From the NCBI RefSeq assembly GCF_023546765.1, contig NZ_CP097484.1:5762001-5826000 (forward strand): a DNA stretch of 64,000 nt. Direction: 5' to 3'. Source of the DNA: Methylobacterium tardum (GTDB lineage Bacteria; Pseudomonadota; Alphaproteobacteria; Rhizobiales; Beijerinckiaceae). The position numbers and the translations under genes are program-made. The notes under the pieces were generated by a model. The model searched no databases. It saw only the letters and a program-made list of their open reading frames with translations, and was not told the origin of the DNA. Shown here piece by piece: positions 46,116-54,612 of the stretch (position 1 is its first letter; every line of letters begins with the position of its first letter).

Positions 46116-47414
46116 TCAGGTGGTGTACTCGTAGGCGCGCTCGCCATGGCTCGCCGTGTCCAGCCCGTCATGCTCGGCCTCTTGGTCCACGCGCAGCGGG
46201 GTCACGACGCCGAGAAGCCGCGCCAGGCCGAATGTGAGGAGCCCCGACCACAGGGCGGTCACCCCGACGGCAAGCGCCTGAACCGCGAGCTGCCCCAGGA
46301 CCGTGCGGCCTTCGCTGAGGCCGACGCCGCCGAGGTCCGGCAGCAGGAACAGTGCGAGCAGGAGCGAACCGAGAATGCCGCCCACGCCGTGCACGGCGAA
46401 GACGTCGAGGGAATCGTCGATGACGAGGCGATGCTTCACGTACAGGGTGACGAAGAAGCAGACGAGACCGCCGGCGGCCCCGATCAGCAGGGCCGCGGCC
46501 GGCGAGACGTAGCCCGCGCCCGGCGTGATCGTGGCCAGACCCGCCACGCAGCCGGTGACGATCCCGATCGAGGTGGGCTTGCGGATCTTCACCCATTCCG
46601 CCGCCGTCCACGCCATGGCGCCCGCAGCGGCCGACAGATGCGTGACCAGGATGGCATTCGCCGCGCTCGCGTCGGCGGCAAGGGCAGAGCCGCCGTTGAA
46701 GCCGAACCAGCCGACCCAGAGCATGCCGGCGCCCATCATGGTCATTCCGGGGCTGTGTGGCGGCGTCAGCGTCGTCGGGAAGCCGCGACGGCGGCCCACG
46801 AGGATGGCGAGGAGCAGGGCCGAGATTCCCGCCGTGGTGTGGACCACGATGCCGCCGGCGAAGTCGAGGGTTCCGAGCGCGGCCAGCCAGCCGCCGCCCC
46901 AGATCCAGTGCGCCACCGGGACGTAGACGAGCAGCAGCCATAGGGCCGAGAACAGGGCGACGAAGGGAAAGGCCACGCGCTCCGGGATGGCGCCGATGAT
47001 GAGGGCCGGCGTGATCACCGCGAAGGTCATCTGATAGAGCGCGAAGACGGGCTCAGGCAGGAGCGTTCCGGTCCGCAGCGGCTCGAGATGAGCCAGGAAC
47101 GCCTTGTGGAGCGTCCCGATGAGCGCGCCGTCCCCGTCGAACACGAGGCTGTAGCCGCAGATCGCCCAGAGCACCGAGGCGATGCAGCAGATCGCGAAGC
47201 ACTGCATCAGCACGGACAGGACGTTCCGCGCGTGAACGAGCCCGCCGTAGAAGAGGGCGAGGCCCGGCAGCGTCATGAACAGGACGAGCGCGGAGGCTGT
47301 CAGGATCCAGGCCGTGCTGCCGCTGTCGGGCGCGGGGGATGCCGCCGTGCTGGGCGTGGCGGAAAGGACCAGGAGCGCGAGGCCGGACAGGCCCCGCGTG
47401 GAGAGCGACAACAT
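46116..47414 (-). CDS. amt: Ammonium transporter (Amt family)
   Basis: From the ATG at 47414 (AAGGGTG site) the protein has 432 residues; an upstream start at 47447 is possible. Eleven or twelve membrane helices follow a signal-like N-terminus. Family hallmarks are LDFAGGIVVHTTAGISAL with the first pore His and recruiting Asp, and DSLDVFAVHGVGGILGS with the second pore His. Unusually, no glnK (PII) gene lies beside it; in many bacteria the two form an operon. No sigma-54 promoter was seen. It takes up ammonium across the inner membrane. Confidence 0.93.
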   Translation of the reverse strand: MLSLSTRGLSGLALLVLSATPSTAASPAPDSGSTAWILTASALVLFMTLPGLALFYGGLVHARNVLSVLMQCFAICCIASVLWAICGYSLVFDGDGALIGTLHKAFLAHLEPLRTGTLLPEPVFALYQMTFAVITPALIIGAIPERVAFPFVALFSALWLLLVYVPVAHWIWGGGWLAALGTLDFAGGIVVHTTAGISALLLAILVGRRRGFPTTLTPPHSPGMTMMGAGMLWVGWFGFNGGSALAADASAANAILVTHLSAAAGAMAWTAAEWVKIRKPTSIGIVTGCVAGLATITPGAGYVSPAAALLIGAAGGLVCFFVTLYVKHRLVIDDSLDVFAVHGVGGILGSLLLALFLLPDLGGVGLSEGRTVLGQLAVQALAVGVTALWSGLLTFGLARLLGVVTPLRVDQEAEHDGLDTASHGERAYEYTT

Positions 47415-47447
47415 GAGGGGCACCCTTGGGAACAGCCGCGCTCTCAA

Positions 47448-47788
47448 GCAGACTGCCTAGCAATCAGGCAAGCACGCGCGTGTCCCCGGCGGGTGCGGCG
47501 GCGAACAAGATCGCGTGTGTCGCGGCCGCGATACACCGGTGACGGCGGCGCAGGATTGGGCGCGATGCGCCCCATCGCGGCGTCGGTGTGTGTCGGGCAT
47601 ACCTGCGGCTGCAGGCTCCAGCGCGATCACGCCCGGAGCGCGTGCCGGCGGCTCCGGGCCCATACCGGACGCCTGTAAGGTCCGAATCGGACCCGCCGCT
47701 TCCGGCCGGCTTTTGCCGGCGCCAACGGGCCGCGCGCCAGAGGCGGGTGGTCCGCCGCGGGCAGCGCGCAGGGCGGTTCCCGCGTTCC
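47448..47788. other. Intergenic stretch with a GC hairpin
   Basis: GCCGGC-TTTT-GCCGGC at 47705-47720 forms a compact hairpin that may end transcription of the leftward gene at 47789. Otherwise no gene supported. Confidence 0.35.
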
Positions 47789-48811
47789 TCAATATTTCAC
47801 GACAACCGGCTTCGCCTCCGCGGTGGCCTTCGGCGGCGCGACCCAGAGCGGGGCCGAGATGGTCAGGTACGTCGCGGTGCCCTGGAACCGGTTCCGGACG
47901 TCGAATTCGCGATAGACCCTGACGCTCGTGGAGATGGGGATCTCACCGGCGTGAAAGGTGTAGCTGACCTGGCCGCCCAGCGACACGACCCGGCCCTTGA
48001 ACGGGCCGATCCGGTCGCCGGACCCGCTGTCACCCGTCAGCTGGTCGTAGAAATAGCCGACGAGGCCGATCGACAAGTCCTTGCTCAGGTACTTCGATGC
48101 CGACCATTCCAGGTGGAGCTCGGTGCCGGTCAGGTACCGCGTCGCGGGGTTGATCCAGTTGAACGTGATGCCGGGCACGACCGAGAGCTCGTAGCCGAGA
48201 ACCGGGTCGAGGTAGGTAAGCGCGCCGCTGAGATCGAGGGCCGGGCGGTTCAGTGCGATGTTGGATAGCTGGCCGTTCTCGAATGAGCCGGAGGGGACGA
48301 CGCCGAGCGCCGTCGCGGTCCAGTGGAAATTGCCGGCATGCCAGCCCACGAAGGACGCGAGATAGATATCGCCGACGTTGAAGACGGCATCGTGCTCGCG
48401 GCCGGCGACGATGCGGTCGATGCGCGGTGAGGACAGGACTGCGGCCGCGCTGACATCCGGCGTCCCGAACGGGATTGTGATGGAGAAGCCGAGATTGCCG
48501 CCCAGGATCTCGACCGGCGTCACCCAGATCGGCGACGCAAAGTTCGCCACGGTGGAATTCTTGACCCCCGCGGCCACGACACCGCCGCCCTGGAAGACAC
48601 GGTTCGCCCCCAGGTCGCCCTGATAGAAGTACGTCTCGCTCTCGAAGTAGAAGCCCGGCGGCGGCGTTACGCCCGCGAGCGGGCCGCGATTGCCGAGCAC
48701 GTAGACGCCCTGCGCATATTCAGCCGCTCGGGCCTCCTCGGCCACCATCAGGCTCGATACGCTTAGGAGAGCTGCCGCAGCCCAACGGATGGGCGTGCCG
48801 AGGCGTTGCAT
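47789..48811 (-). CDS. SphA/MetA-pathway-type outer-membrane transporter
   Basis: From the ATG at 48811 (GGGAGC site) the protein has 340 residues with a signal peptide (AAAALLSVSSLMVAEEARA). The mature part has alternating beta strands (GFYFESETYFYQGDLG, GGNLGFSITIPFG, VPGITFNWINPATRYLTG, GGQVSYTFHAGEIP). It resembles the Phenol_MetA_deg/SphA outer-membrane family, which forms barrel porins for hydrophobic or aromatic compounds. A frame open further upstream lacks coding features. It may import or export an aromatic compound, but the substrate is unknown. It is transcribed alone. Confidence 0.8.
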   Translation of the reverse strand: MQRLGTPIRWAAAALLSVSSLMVAEEARAAEYAQGVYVLGNRGPLAGVTPPPGFYFESETYFYQGDLGANRVFQGGGVVAAGVKNSTVANFASPIWVTPVEILGGNLGFSITIPFGTPDVSAAAVLSSPRIDRIVAGREHDAVFNVGDIYLASFVGWHAGNFHWTATALGVVPSGSFENGQLSNIALNRPALDLSGALTYLDPVLGYELSVVPGITFNWINPATRYLTGTELHLEWSASKYLSKDLSIGLVGYFYDQLTGDSGSGDRIGPFKGRVVSLGGQVSYTFHAGEIPISTSVRVYREFDVRNRFQGTATYLTISAPLWVAPPKATAEAKPVVVKY

Positions 48812-49723
48812 ATCTTCAGCTCCCAAGGTTTGGCGAGGGGAATCGCTGAGACTTGAAGCAACGCTGTCACAACATGTGCCGGCAAACAAGCGTTCGAGCG
48901 GATCGAAATATCTAGATGCTGGCTGTTTGATGTAATTTTGCGACACTCTCTGTGGATGACGGCGATTTCGATGTGTTGGATACGGACCAGAATTCCGTGA
49001 CACTGTGTTTCGGCATCTCGCGATGGCGATCGGCTGGGATCGGGGATCGTGAAGTCACGCGTGCCGGAACTGCTTCTTATACGTCCTGGCGCAAGACGCG
49101 CGCCCGCCGGGAAAACATTTGCGGCGCCGGAACGCAGCGGGACGCTTCTTCGAGGCCCGCTATCGCGGGCACCTCAGGATGAGGTCGCGGTGGAGATGAC
49201 TCGATCCGGCGCAATGATCCGTGCCGTGTCGTCGGCCGTCACAACGTGACCGGGAGCGGCGCTAGGACCGAGCGGTGCACCGAATATGGGCCGGCGATCT
49301 ACTCCAACCCTTCACGTAGCAATCCTGCGAACCATTTATTATGTTGAGTGTTCGGCAAGCACACTGCGGTTCGTTTTCATTCGAAATTTCATATTGATTT
49401 TATAAAAATCATACATGACCAGTGTAAATCGACTGCGGCGTGCTCCGGATCTTCGCTCTGGTCTCAAATCGCCTGGTCGCTACCCCTTAGATGTCGCTCT
49501 TCATGGCGATTCATTTCGACGAGTCCGCTTGACACATTTAGATAGCAAATGTTTATTGTATCGGTGATTCAACAGCGAGTCGGCTGCCGATTACAGACGT
49601 GGCGCGGCGACCTACTGCTTGACGCGGAGCCTGATTTTGCCCGGACCCGAGCCGGGCCGCCTGATCCATCCCGCGTTGAATGAGAACGCGCATTGCATCG
49701 AAGTCCAGCGAAGGGGGCAGTCG
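48812..49723. other. Long intergenic stretch with an AT-rich islet and a REP-like element
   Basis: About 910 bp with no supported gene. Bases about 49325-49420 are strongly AT-rich compared with the region and contain a TGATTTT/AAAATCA hairpin at 49395-49411. A REP-like palindrome lies at 49149-49184. The stretch may be a decayed or foreign segment. Confidence 0.45.
49149..49184. repeat. REP-like palindromic element
   Basis: The sequence has a GCCCGC-TATC-GCGGGC hairpin (49155-49170) flanked by TTCGAG on one side and ACCTCAGGATGAGG on the other. This arrangement, CATCCTGAGG followed by a GC palindrome and CTCGAAG, resembles extragenic repeats I recall as widespread in Bradyrhizobium and Methylobacterium genomes. 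Only one copy was noticed here. Confidence 0.55.
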
Positions 49724-50014
49724 ATGTTGAAGCCGTTGAGCCTGCTGGTCCTGGCACTTCCCGCCGCAACGGCTGCGTATGCCGAGGAGGTGCCGCGCTT
49801 CGACATCAAGGCAATCTGCGGCGCGGCACCGTCGATCGGGCAGAGCGCCCAGGCGACCGATCGGGGCTGCATCCATGACGAGACTCAGGCTCGCACACAG
49901 CTTGAACAGCAATGGCCAGGCTTCAAGACGAACCGCCGCAACGCCTGCGTTCAGGAAGTGAGCATCGGTGGGCCGCCGAGCTACGTAGCGTTGCTGACAT
50001 GTCTTCAGATGTAG
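49724..50014 (+). CDS. Small exported Cys-containing protein
   Basis: From the ATG at 49724 (AAGGGGGC site) the protein has 96 residues; a frame open from 49619 is not needed. A signal peptide (MLKPLSLLVLALPAATAAYA) is followed by a helical domain with four cysteines (KAICGAAP, DRGCIHDE, NACVQEV, LLTCLQM) that probably form two disulphides. The D-x-x-x-I-C...A...C...E..AR.QL..QW pattern recurs in small exported hypothetical proteins of this order. Function unknown. It is expressed separately from the sulfatase genes downstream. Confidence 0.65.
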   Translation: MLKPLSLLVLALPAATAAYAEEVPRFDIKAICGAAPSIGQSAQATDRGCIHDETQARTQLEQQWPGFKTNRRNACVQEVSIGGPPSYVALLTCLQM

Positions 50015-50131
50015 ATCTTTGGTGCGTCCGCATGGATCGATGCGGCTGTATTGACAGTCGATTGACTGCATAAATCTAGGGTTCCGTTGCTCCATCGGAA
50101 GCACGGGGGGCATTTGGATGAGGAGCATGCG

Positions 50132-51124
50132 ATGGCGGGTGCTTCGCTCTCCGCGCTGGCGCGACGTGTTCCCGACTCGTCCTCGAAGTCCGGTGGAGGG
50201 ATGATCCGTATCCCCGGCGGAACCTTCCGCATGGGGTCGAACGATCACTATCCCGAGGAAGCGCCGGCGCATCGTGTCAGCGTCGACAGCTTCTGGATCG
50301 ACCCGGTCCCGGTCACCAACCGTCGGTTCAAGGATTTCGTCCGCGCGACCGGCTACCGGACGGTCGCGGAGAGCCCCCCGGATCCGACGAACTATCCGGG
50401 CGCGCAGCCAGAGATGCTCTATGCCGGCTCACTCACCTTCCATCCGCCGCGTGAGCCTGGCGACACGCGCGACTGGACGCGATGGTGGACGTTTCTGCGG
50501 GGGGCGAACTGGCGGCATCCCTACGGTCCGGGGAGCTCGATCAAGGGCCTCGACGATCATCCCGTCGTGCACGTCGCGCTTCGCGACGCTGAGGCCTACG
50601 TCGCCTGGGCCGGCAAGGCCCTTCCGACCGAGGCGGAGTGGGAGTTCGCGGCCCGAGGGGGGCTCGAGGGCGCGGAGTACGCCTGGGGTGACGCGTTCGC
50701 GCCCGCGGGACGCCGGATGGCCAATACGTGGCAAGGCGACTTCCCGCACCTCAACACCGCCGCCGGGCCCGACAAGCGCACGACGCCGGTCGGCGCGTTC
50801 CCCCCGAACGGCTACGGGCTGTTCGACATGATCGGCAATGTCTGGGAATGGACGTCCGATTGGTACAGCGCGACGCATCCGGCCGAGGCCGCGAAGGCCT
50901 GCTGCATCCCCCGAAACCCGCAGGGCGGGCGTGAGGAGGACAGCGTCGACCCGCGCAATCCGCAGGTTCCGATCCCCTGCAAGGTCGTGAAGGGCGGCTC
51001 GCACCTGTGCGCGCCGAATTACTGCCGCCGCTATCGGCCGGCGGCCCGGCACGCGCAGCCTGTCGACACGTCCATGAGCCATGTCGGCTTCCGGTGCATC
51101 CTGAGAGAGGGGGATCGGTCATGA
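50132..51124 (+). CDS. Formylglycine-generating enzyme (FGE/SUMF1 family)
   Basis: From the ATG at 50132 (GAGGAG site) the protein has 330 residues. The FGE fold is clear from IRIPGGTFRMGSNDHYPEEA, PVTNRRFKDFV, ALPTEAEWEFAARGG and DMIGNVWEWTSDW. KGGSHLCAPNYCRRYRPAAR contains both copper-binding/catalytic cysteines (C293 and C298) required in true FGEs. It converts a cysteine of sulfatases to formylglycine. Its stop overlaps the start of a sulfatase gene carrying a matching CTAGR motif, so enzyme and client are produced together. No signal peptide is visible, so modification is probably cytosolic before export. Confidence 0.93.
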   Translation: MAGASLSALARRVPDSSSKSGGGMIRIPGGTFRMGSNDHYPEEAPAHRVSVDSFWIDPVPVTNRRFKDFVRATGYRTVAESPPDPTNYPGAQPEMLYAGSLTFHPPREPGDTRDWTRWWTFLRGANWRHPYGPGSSIKGLDDHPVVHVALRDAEAYVAWAGKALPTEAEWEFAARGGLEGAEYAWGDAFAPAGRRMANTWQGDFPHLNTAAGPDKRTTPVGAFPPNGYGLFDMIGNVWEWTSDWYSATHPAEAAKACCIPRNPQGGREEDSVDPRNPQVPIPCKVVKGGSHLCAPNYCRRYRPAARHAQPVDTSMSHVGFRCILREGDRS

Positions 51125-52815
51125 CGCACGATGACGCGCACCAAGAGGATCAGACGGGCTGCAGGCCGGAGCGCGCACCCAGCCGCCGGACCATGCTGCT
51201 CGCCGGCACCTCGCTCCTGGCGACCGCCGGACTGATGGCGGAAACACCGACGGCGGTCGCGCAGGCTCCGCAGCCGGCGTCGTCGGGGCAGAAGCCGAAC
51301 ATCATCGTCATCACGGGAGACGACATCGGCATCTGGAACATCGGGGCCTACCATCGCGGCATGATGGCAGGACGGACGCCCAACCTCGACCGGCTGGCGT
51401 CCGAGGGGATGCTGTTCACCGACTATTACGCCGAGGCCAGCTGCACGGCCGGGCGCGCGGCCTTCATCACCGGCGAGTTGCCGATCCGCACCGGCATGAC
51501 GACGGTCGGCCGTGCCGGCGCCCCCATCGGCTTGCCCGCGCAGGCTGTCACCATCGCCACCGTGTTGAAAGGCATGGGCTACGCCACCGGGCAATTCGGC
51601 AAGAACCACTTGGGAGACAAGAACGAGTTCCTGCCGACCGTGCACGGCTTCGACGAGTTCTTCGGCTACCTCTACCATCTCGACGCGATGGAGGACCCGG
51701 CCCATCCCGGCTATCCGCAGGAGCTTCTGGGTCAGGTCGGCCCGCGCAACATGATCCATTCCTGGGCGACGAGCGTGGCCGATCCTACCGACGAACCGCG
51801 CTGGGGCGTCGTCGGCAAGCAGAGGATCGAGGATGCGGGACCGCTCTATCCCAAGCGGATGGAGACGGTCGACGACGAGATCCGCGACCTGGCGCTCGGC
51901 TTCATCGAGAAGGCCAAGTCCGACGGCAAGCCGTTCTTCGTGTGGCTCAATCCGACCCGGATGCACGTCACCACCCACCTGTCGCCGAAGTATCAAGCCC
52001 TGCGCAATTCCAAGAACGGCTGGACCATCCACGAGGCCGGCATGGCGCAGCTCGGCGACGTCGTCGGGGCTGTGATGAAGAAGCTGGCGGAACTGGGCGT
52101 GGACGATAACACCATCGTCGTCTTCAACACCGACAACGGCACCGAGGTTTTTACTTGGCCGGATGGCGGCCAGACCCCGTTCGCCCAGTCGAAGGGCACG
52201 GTCATGGAAGGCGGCTTCCGGGCTCCGGCGATGATCCGCTGGCCGGGCAAAGTGCCCGCCGGCAAGGTCGAGAACGGCGTCATTTCCGGCCTCGACTGGT
52301 TCCCGACGCTGGTCGCCGCAGCGGGCAACGCCGATATCGGCGCGGAACTGAAGACGGGCAAGAAGATCGGCGACGAGTTCTACAAGGTCCACCTCGACGG
52401 CTACAATCAGATGGACCTGATCACCGGCAAGGGCCCGTCACGGCGTAACGAGATCTGGTATTTTGGCGAGAGCGAGCTCGGAGCCGTGCGGATCGGGGAT
52501 TACAAATATCGTTTCATCGACCAGCCTGCCGGCTGGCTCGGCGACAAGACCAAACCTGATGTCCCCTACATCACGAACCTGCGGCTCGACCCGTTCGAGC
52601 GGACGGGCTGGCCGGACAATGGGACCAAGACCGGCACGCAGAACTACATGAACTGGTTCCTGTACGAGTTCTGGCGCTTCACCTTCGTCCAGCAGGAGGT
52701 GGAGAAGCTGGCGATGACCGCCGTCGAGTTCCCGCCGATGCAGAAGGGCGCGAGCTTCAACCTTGATGCCGTGAAGGCGAAGATCCAGGCCGCCCGGGCC
52801 GCGATGGCGAAATGA
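51121..52815 (+). CDS. Tat-exported arylsulfatase with Cys-type formylglycine motif
   Basis: Protein of 564 residues. The N-terminus has a twin-arginine-like signal (SRRTMLLAGTSLLATAGLMA, 21-40). The sulfatase fold follows: NIIVITGDDIG with metal-binding DD (67-68), then ASCTAGRAAFITG with C108 as the formylglycine site (C-x-A-x-R). QFGKNHLGD and VVFNTDNGTE supply further metal and substrate residues. Tat export fits a cytosolically folded, FGE-activated enzyme moved to the periplasm. The substrate is unknown; organic sulfate esters for sulfur scavenging are likely. It overlaps the FGE gene by 4 bp. Confidence 0.92.
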   Translation: MTHDDAHQEDQTGCRPERAPSRRTMLLAGTSLLATAGLMAETPTAVAQAPQPASSGQKPNIIVITGDDIGIWNIGAYHRGMMAGRTPNLDRLASEGMLFTDYYAEASCTAGRAAFITGELPIRTGMTTVGRAGAPIGLPAQAVTIATVLKGMGYATGQFGKNHLGDKNEFLPTVHGFDEFFGYLYHLDAMEDPAHPGYPQELLGQVGPRNMIHSWATSVADPTDEPRWGVVGKQRIEDAGPLYPKRMETVDDEIRDLALGFIEKAKSDGKPFFVWLNPTRMHVTTHLSPKYQALRNSKNGWTIHEAGMAQLGDVVGAVMKKLAELGVDDNTIVVFNTDNGTEVFTWPDGGQTPFAQSKGTVMEGGFRAPAMIRWPGKVPAGKVENGVISGLDWFPTLVAAAGNADIGAELKTGKKIGDEFYKVHLDGYNQMDLITGKGPSRRNEIWYFGESELGAVRIGDYKYRFIDQPAGWLGDKTKPDVPYITNLRLDPFERTGWPDNGTKTGTQNYMNWFLYEFWRFTFVQQEVEKLAMTAVEFPPMQKGASFNLDAVKAKIQAARAAMAK

Positions 52816-52852
52816 GCCGGGCCTTCCGGGGACAATGCGTCGGCTCCTCTCC

Positions 52853-52893
52853 GGAGTGGGCCGGCGGCGCTCGGCCGTTGCCGCCCACTCTCC
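52853..52893. terminator. Hairpin between convergent sulfatase and tautomerase genes
   Basis: GGAGTGGGC near 52853-52861 pairs with GCCCACTC near 52883-52890 (followed by TCC). The position between convergent stops suggests bidirectional termination. The loop of about 21 nt is itself GC-rich. Confidence 0.35.
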
Positions 52894-52916
52894 GTGACGC
52901 GTGAAGACGTGCCCCG

Positions 52917-53150
52917 TCAGCGCGAACGCGGCTCCAATCGCGCCTGCATCCGTCGGAGGGCCTCAAGGTCGAACACCGCGTCCGCGCGCCCGTAGCCGCC
53001 ATCCACGACCTCATCGACCAGAATCATCGTGTGAAGGCGCGCGCCCTCACCGAAATACGAGACCAGCAGATCCGTCGTGCGGTGAATCAGGTCCGCCTTC
53101 TGCGCAGCATCCATCATGCCTTGCGGGATCTTGAAGTTGGCAAACGGCAT
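52917..53150 (-). CDS. 4-oxalocrotonate tautomerase-like protein
   Basis: Protein of 77 residues beginning MPFANFKIPQGMMDAAQKAD. Pro2 becomes the catalytic N-terminal proline after Met removal, as in the tautomerase superfamily. The length and the beta-alpha-beta pattern (LIHRTTDLLVSYFGEG, HTMILVDEVVDGG) fit the small 4-OT group. It would catalyse keto-enol tautomerisation of a 2-oxo acid. The basic residue expected near Arg39 is present as R38. It follows the SDR gene on the same strand after about 50 bp and probably shares its transcript. Confidence 0.85.
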   Translation of the reverse strand: MPFANFKIPQGMMDAAQKADLIHRTTDLLVSYFGEGARLHTMILVDEVVDGGYGRADAVFDLEALRRMQARLEPRSR

Positions 53151-53199
53151 CGGCTTTCTCCCAATTGAAGCGCGACGAATACGGAGCGAGCGGCAGGCC

Positions 53200-53970
53200 T
53201 CAGCGTTGCGCCGCGCGAGCCTTGAGAGCGGCCTCGTTTAAGGTCGTCACGGCCGCGTCGAAGCGGTGCTCGGCTTCGGCGTTGCGCTGAAAGGCGACGC
53301 GCTGCACGAGGATCTCGCGCGGCGTCGGCTGCTGCTGGAACAGGGTCATGACCTCGTCGATGAAGTCGGTCAGCGGCAGGTAGCCCTCGCGGGTGGACTG
53401 GCCCGGCGTCAGGTCGGTCTGCACGGCGGGGGGCACGAGTTCGATCACCTCGACTCGGTCCTTCAGAACCTCGCGCAGAGAGACCGTGTAGCTGTGGATG
53501 GCCGCCTTCGTCGCCGAGTAGGTCGGGGTCGCCGTCAGCGGCACGAAGGCCAAGCCCGAGGATACGTTGATCAGCGCCGCATCGGGGCGCCCGACCAGAT
53601 GCCCGATCAGGGCGTCGGTCAGCCGGATCGGGCCGAGCAGGTTGGTGGTGATCGTCGCCTCGGCGTCCGCGAGATCTCGGGCCCGATCCAGCGCCTCGAA
53701 GCGCATGATCCCGGCGTTGTTGATCACCACGTTCAGGGCCGGGTGCTCGGCAATGACCCGCTGGGCGAACGCCGCGATGTCGCCGGCATCCGCGATGTCG
53801 AGCGGCATCGCGTGCAGGCCCGGCCGGCCAGCAGTGACCCGTTCCAAGGCCTCCAGCCGGCGGCCGGCGACGATGACGATGTTGCCCAGATCGTGGAAGC
53901 GGTGCGCGAGCGCGGCTCCGATCCCCGACCCGCCTCCGGTGATGAGGATGGTGTTGCCTGAAGTTTTCAT
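53200..53970 (-). CDS. Short-chain dehydrogenase/reductase
   Basis: From the ATG at 53970 the protein has 256 residues, typical SDR length; a start at 54036 is less likely. The cofactor motif is TGGGSGIG (TGxxxGxG), followed by NNAG and the catalytic VSSGL...YSATKAAI (Ser, Tyr-x-x-x-Lys). The sequence is close to the DltE-like group. The Arg in AGRRLEAL suggests NADP(H) preference. It is divergent from an HxlR gene across a 102-bp region with nested inverted repeats, the usual arrangement for an HxlR-controlled oxidoreductase. Substrate unknown. Confidence 0.92.
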   Translation of the reverse strand: MKTSGNTILITGGGSGIGAALAHRFHDLGNIVIVAGRRLEALERVTAGRPGLHAMPLDIADAGDIAAFAQRVIAEHPALNVVINNAGIMRFEALDRARDLADAEATITTNLLGPIRLTDALIGHLVGRPDAALINVSSGLAFVPLTATPTYSATKAAIHSYTVSLREVLKDRVEVIELVPPAVQTDLTPGQSTREGYLPLTDFIDEVMTLFQQQPTPREILVQRVAFQRNAEAEHRFDAAVTTLNEAALKARAAQR

Positions 53971-54011
53971 GACGGCGACCTCCGTTGTTGTCGCCGCAGG
54001 GGGTATGAAGC

Positions 54012-54069
54012 ACACTCTCCAGACTGAAGTAGGCACCGAAAAGATTTGTACTTACCGAAAGGAGAGTGT
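54012..54069. promoter_or_regulatory. Nested inverted and direct repeats in the SDR/HxlR divergent promoter
   Basis: ACACTCTCC (54012-54020) is inverted as GGAGAGTGT (54061-54069). Inside, AAGTA and TACTT form a second inverted pair, and ACCGAAA occurs twice 19 bp apart (54035 and 54054). The right arm overlaps the HxlR ribosome site, so binding there could autoregulate HxlR. Candidate HxlR operator. Confidence 0.45.
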
Positions 54070-54072
54070 CGG

Positions 54073-54519
54073 ATGCGCAGGGCCGCCCCGGATCCCGTGA
54101 TCGAGGCACAGCGGCGCGGGCCGATCCCGGACGACGTCGATCCCGCGATCGAGGCGCTGGTGAACGACATCATCGGCAAGGTGGCCGACAAGTGGACCAT
54201 GCTGGTCCTCGAAGCCCTGGACGCGCACGGGACCCTTCGGTTCACGCAGCTCGGCAAGGCCGTGGGCCGGATCAGCCAGAAGATGCTGACGCAGACGGTC
54301 CGGCAGATGGAACGGGACGGTCTCGTGCGGCGCAGGGTCCACCCAGTGATCCCGCCGCGCGTGGATTACACGCTGACGCCGCTGGGCCGGAGCCTGGGGG
54401 CCGCCTTCTGCGGCGTGTGGATCTGGGCCGAGACGCACCACGCCGAGATCGAGCGGGCCCGTCGGGCATTCGCGGCGGCCGAAGCGTCGGACCTGACCGC
54501 CGACGCCGAGACGCCGTGA
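54073..54519 (+). CDS. HxlR-family transcriptional regulator
   Basis: From the ATG at 54073 (AAGGAGA site) the protein has 148 residues. The HxlR winged helix is evident: DKWTMLVLEALDAHGTLRFT, QLGKAVGRISQKMLTQTVRQ and MERDGLVRRRVHPVIPPRVD, with YTLTPLGRSL. The N-terminal redox cysteine found in many HxlR sensors of aldehydes or quinones is missing, so a small-molecule rather than thiol-based signal is likely. It diverges from the SDR gene and probably represses it. Confidence 0.92.
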   Translation: MRRAAPDPVIEAQRRGPIPDDVDPAIEALVNDIIGKVADKWTMLVLEALDAHGTLRFTQLGKAVGRISQKMLTQTVRQMERDGLVRRRVHPVIPPRVDYTLTPLGRSLGAAFCGVWIWAETHHAEIERARRAFAAAEASDLTADAETP

Positions 54520-54612
54520 CCGGTCCAGGCGGCCGGAGGCGCGTGGCCGTAGAGGAGCGACCCAGGTCGGAAGCCGACCTCGGATCGCCTGTTCATCGGA
54601 CGCGCGAGAGCG

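Noticed and set aside
47415..47600. Sigma-54/NtrC promoter for the ammonium transporter
   Set aside because: No GG-N10-GC element with acceptable match was found upstream.
47705..47720. GCCGGC-TTTT-GCCGGC hairpin as a firm terminator
   Set aside because: GCCGGC is frequent in this GC-rich sequence and the gene orientation gives only weak support; mentioned only in the intergenic note.
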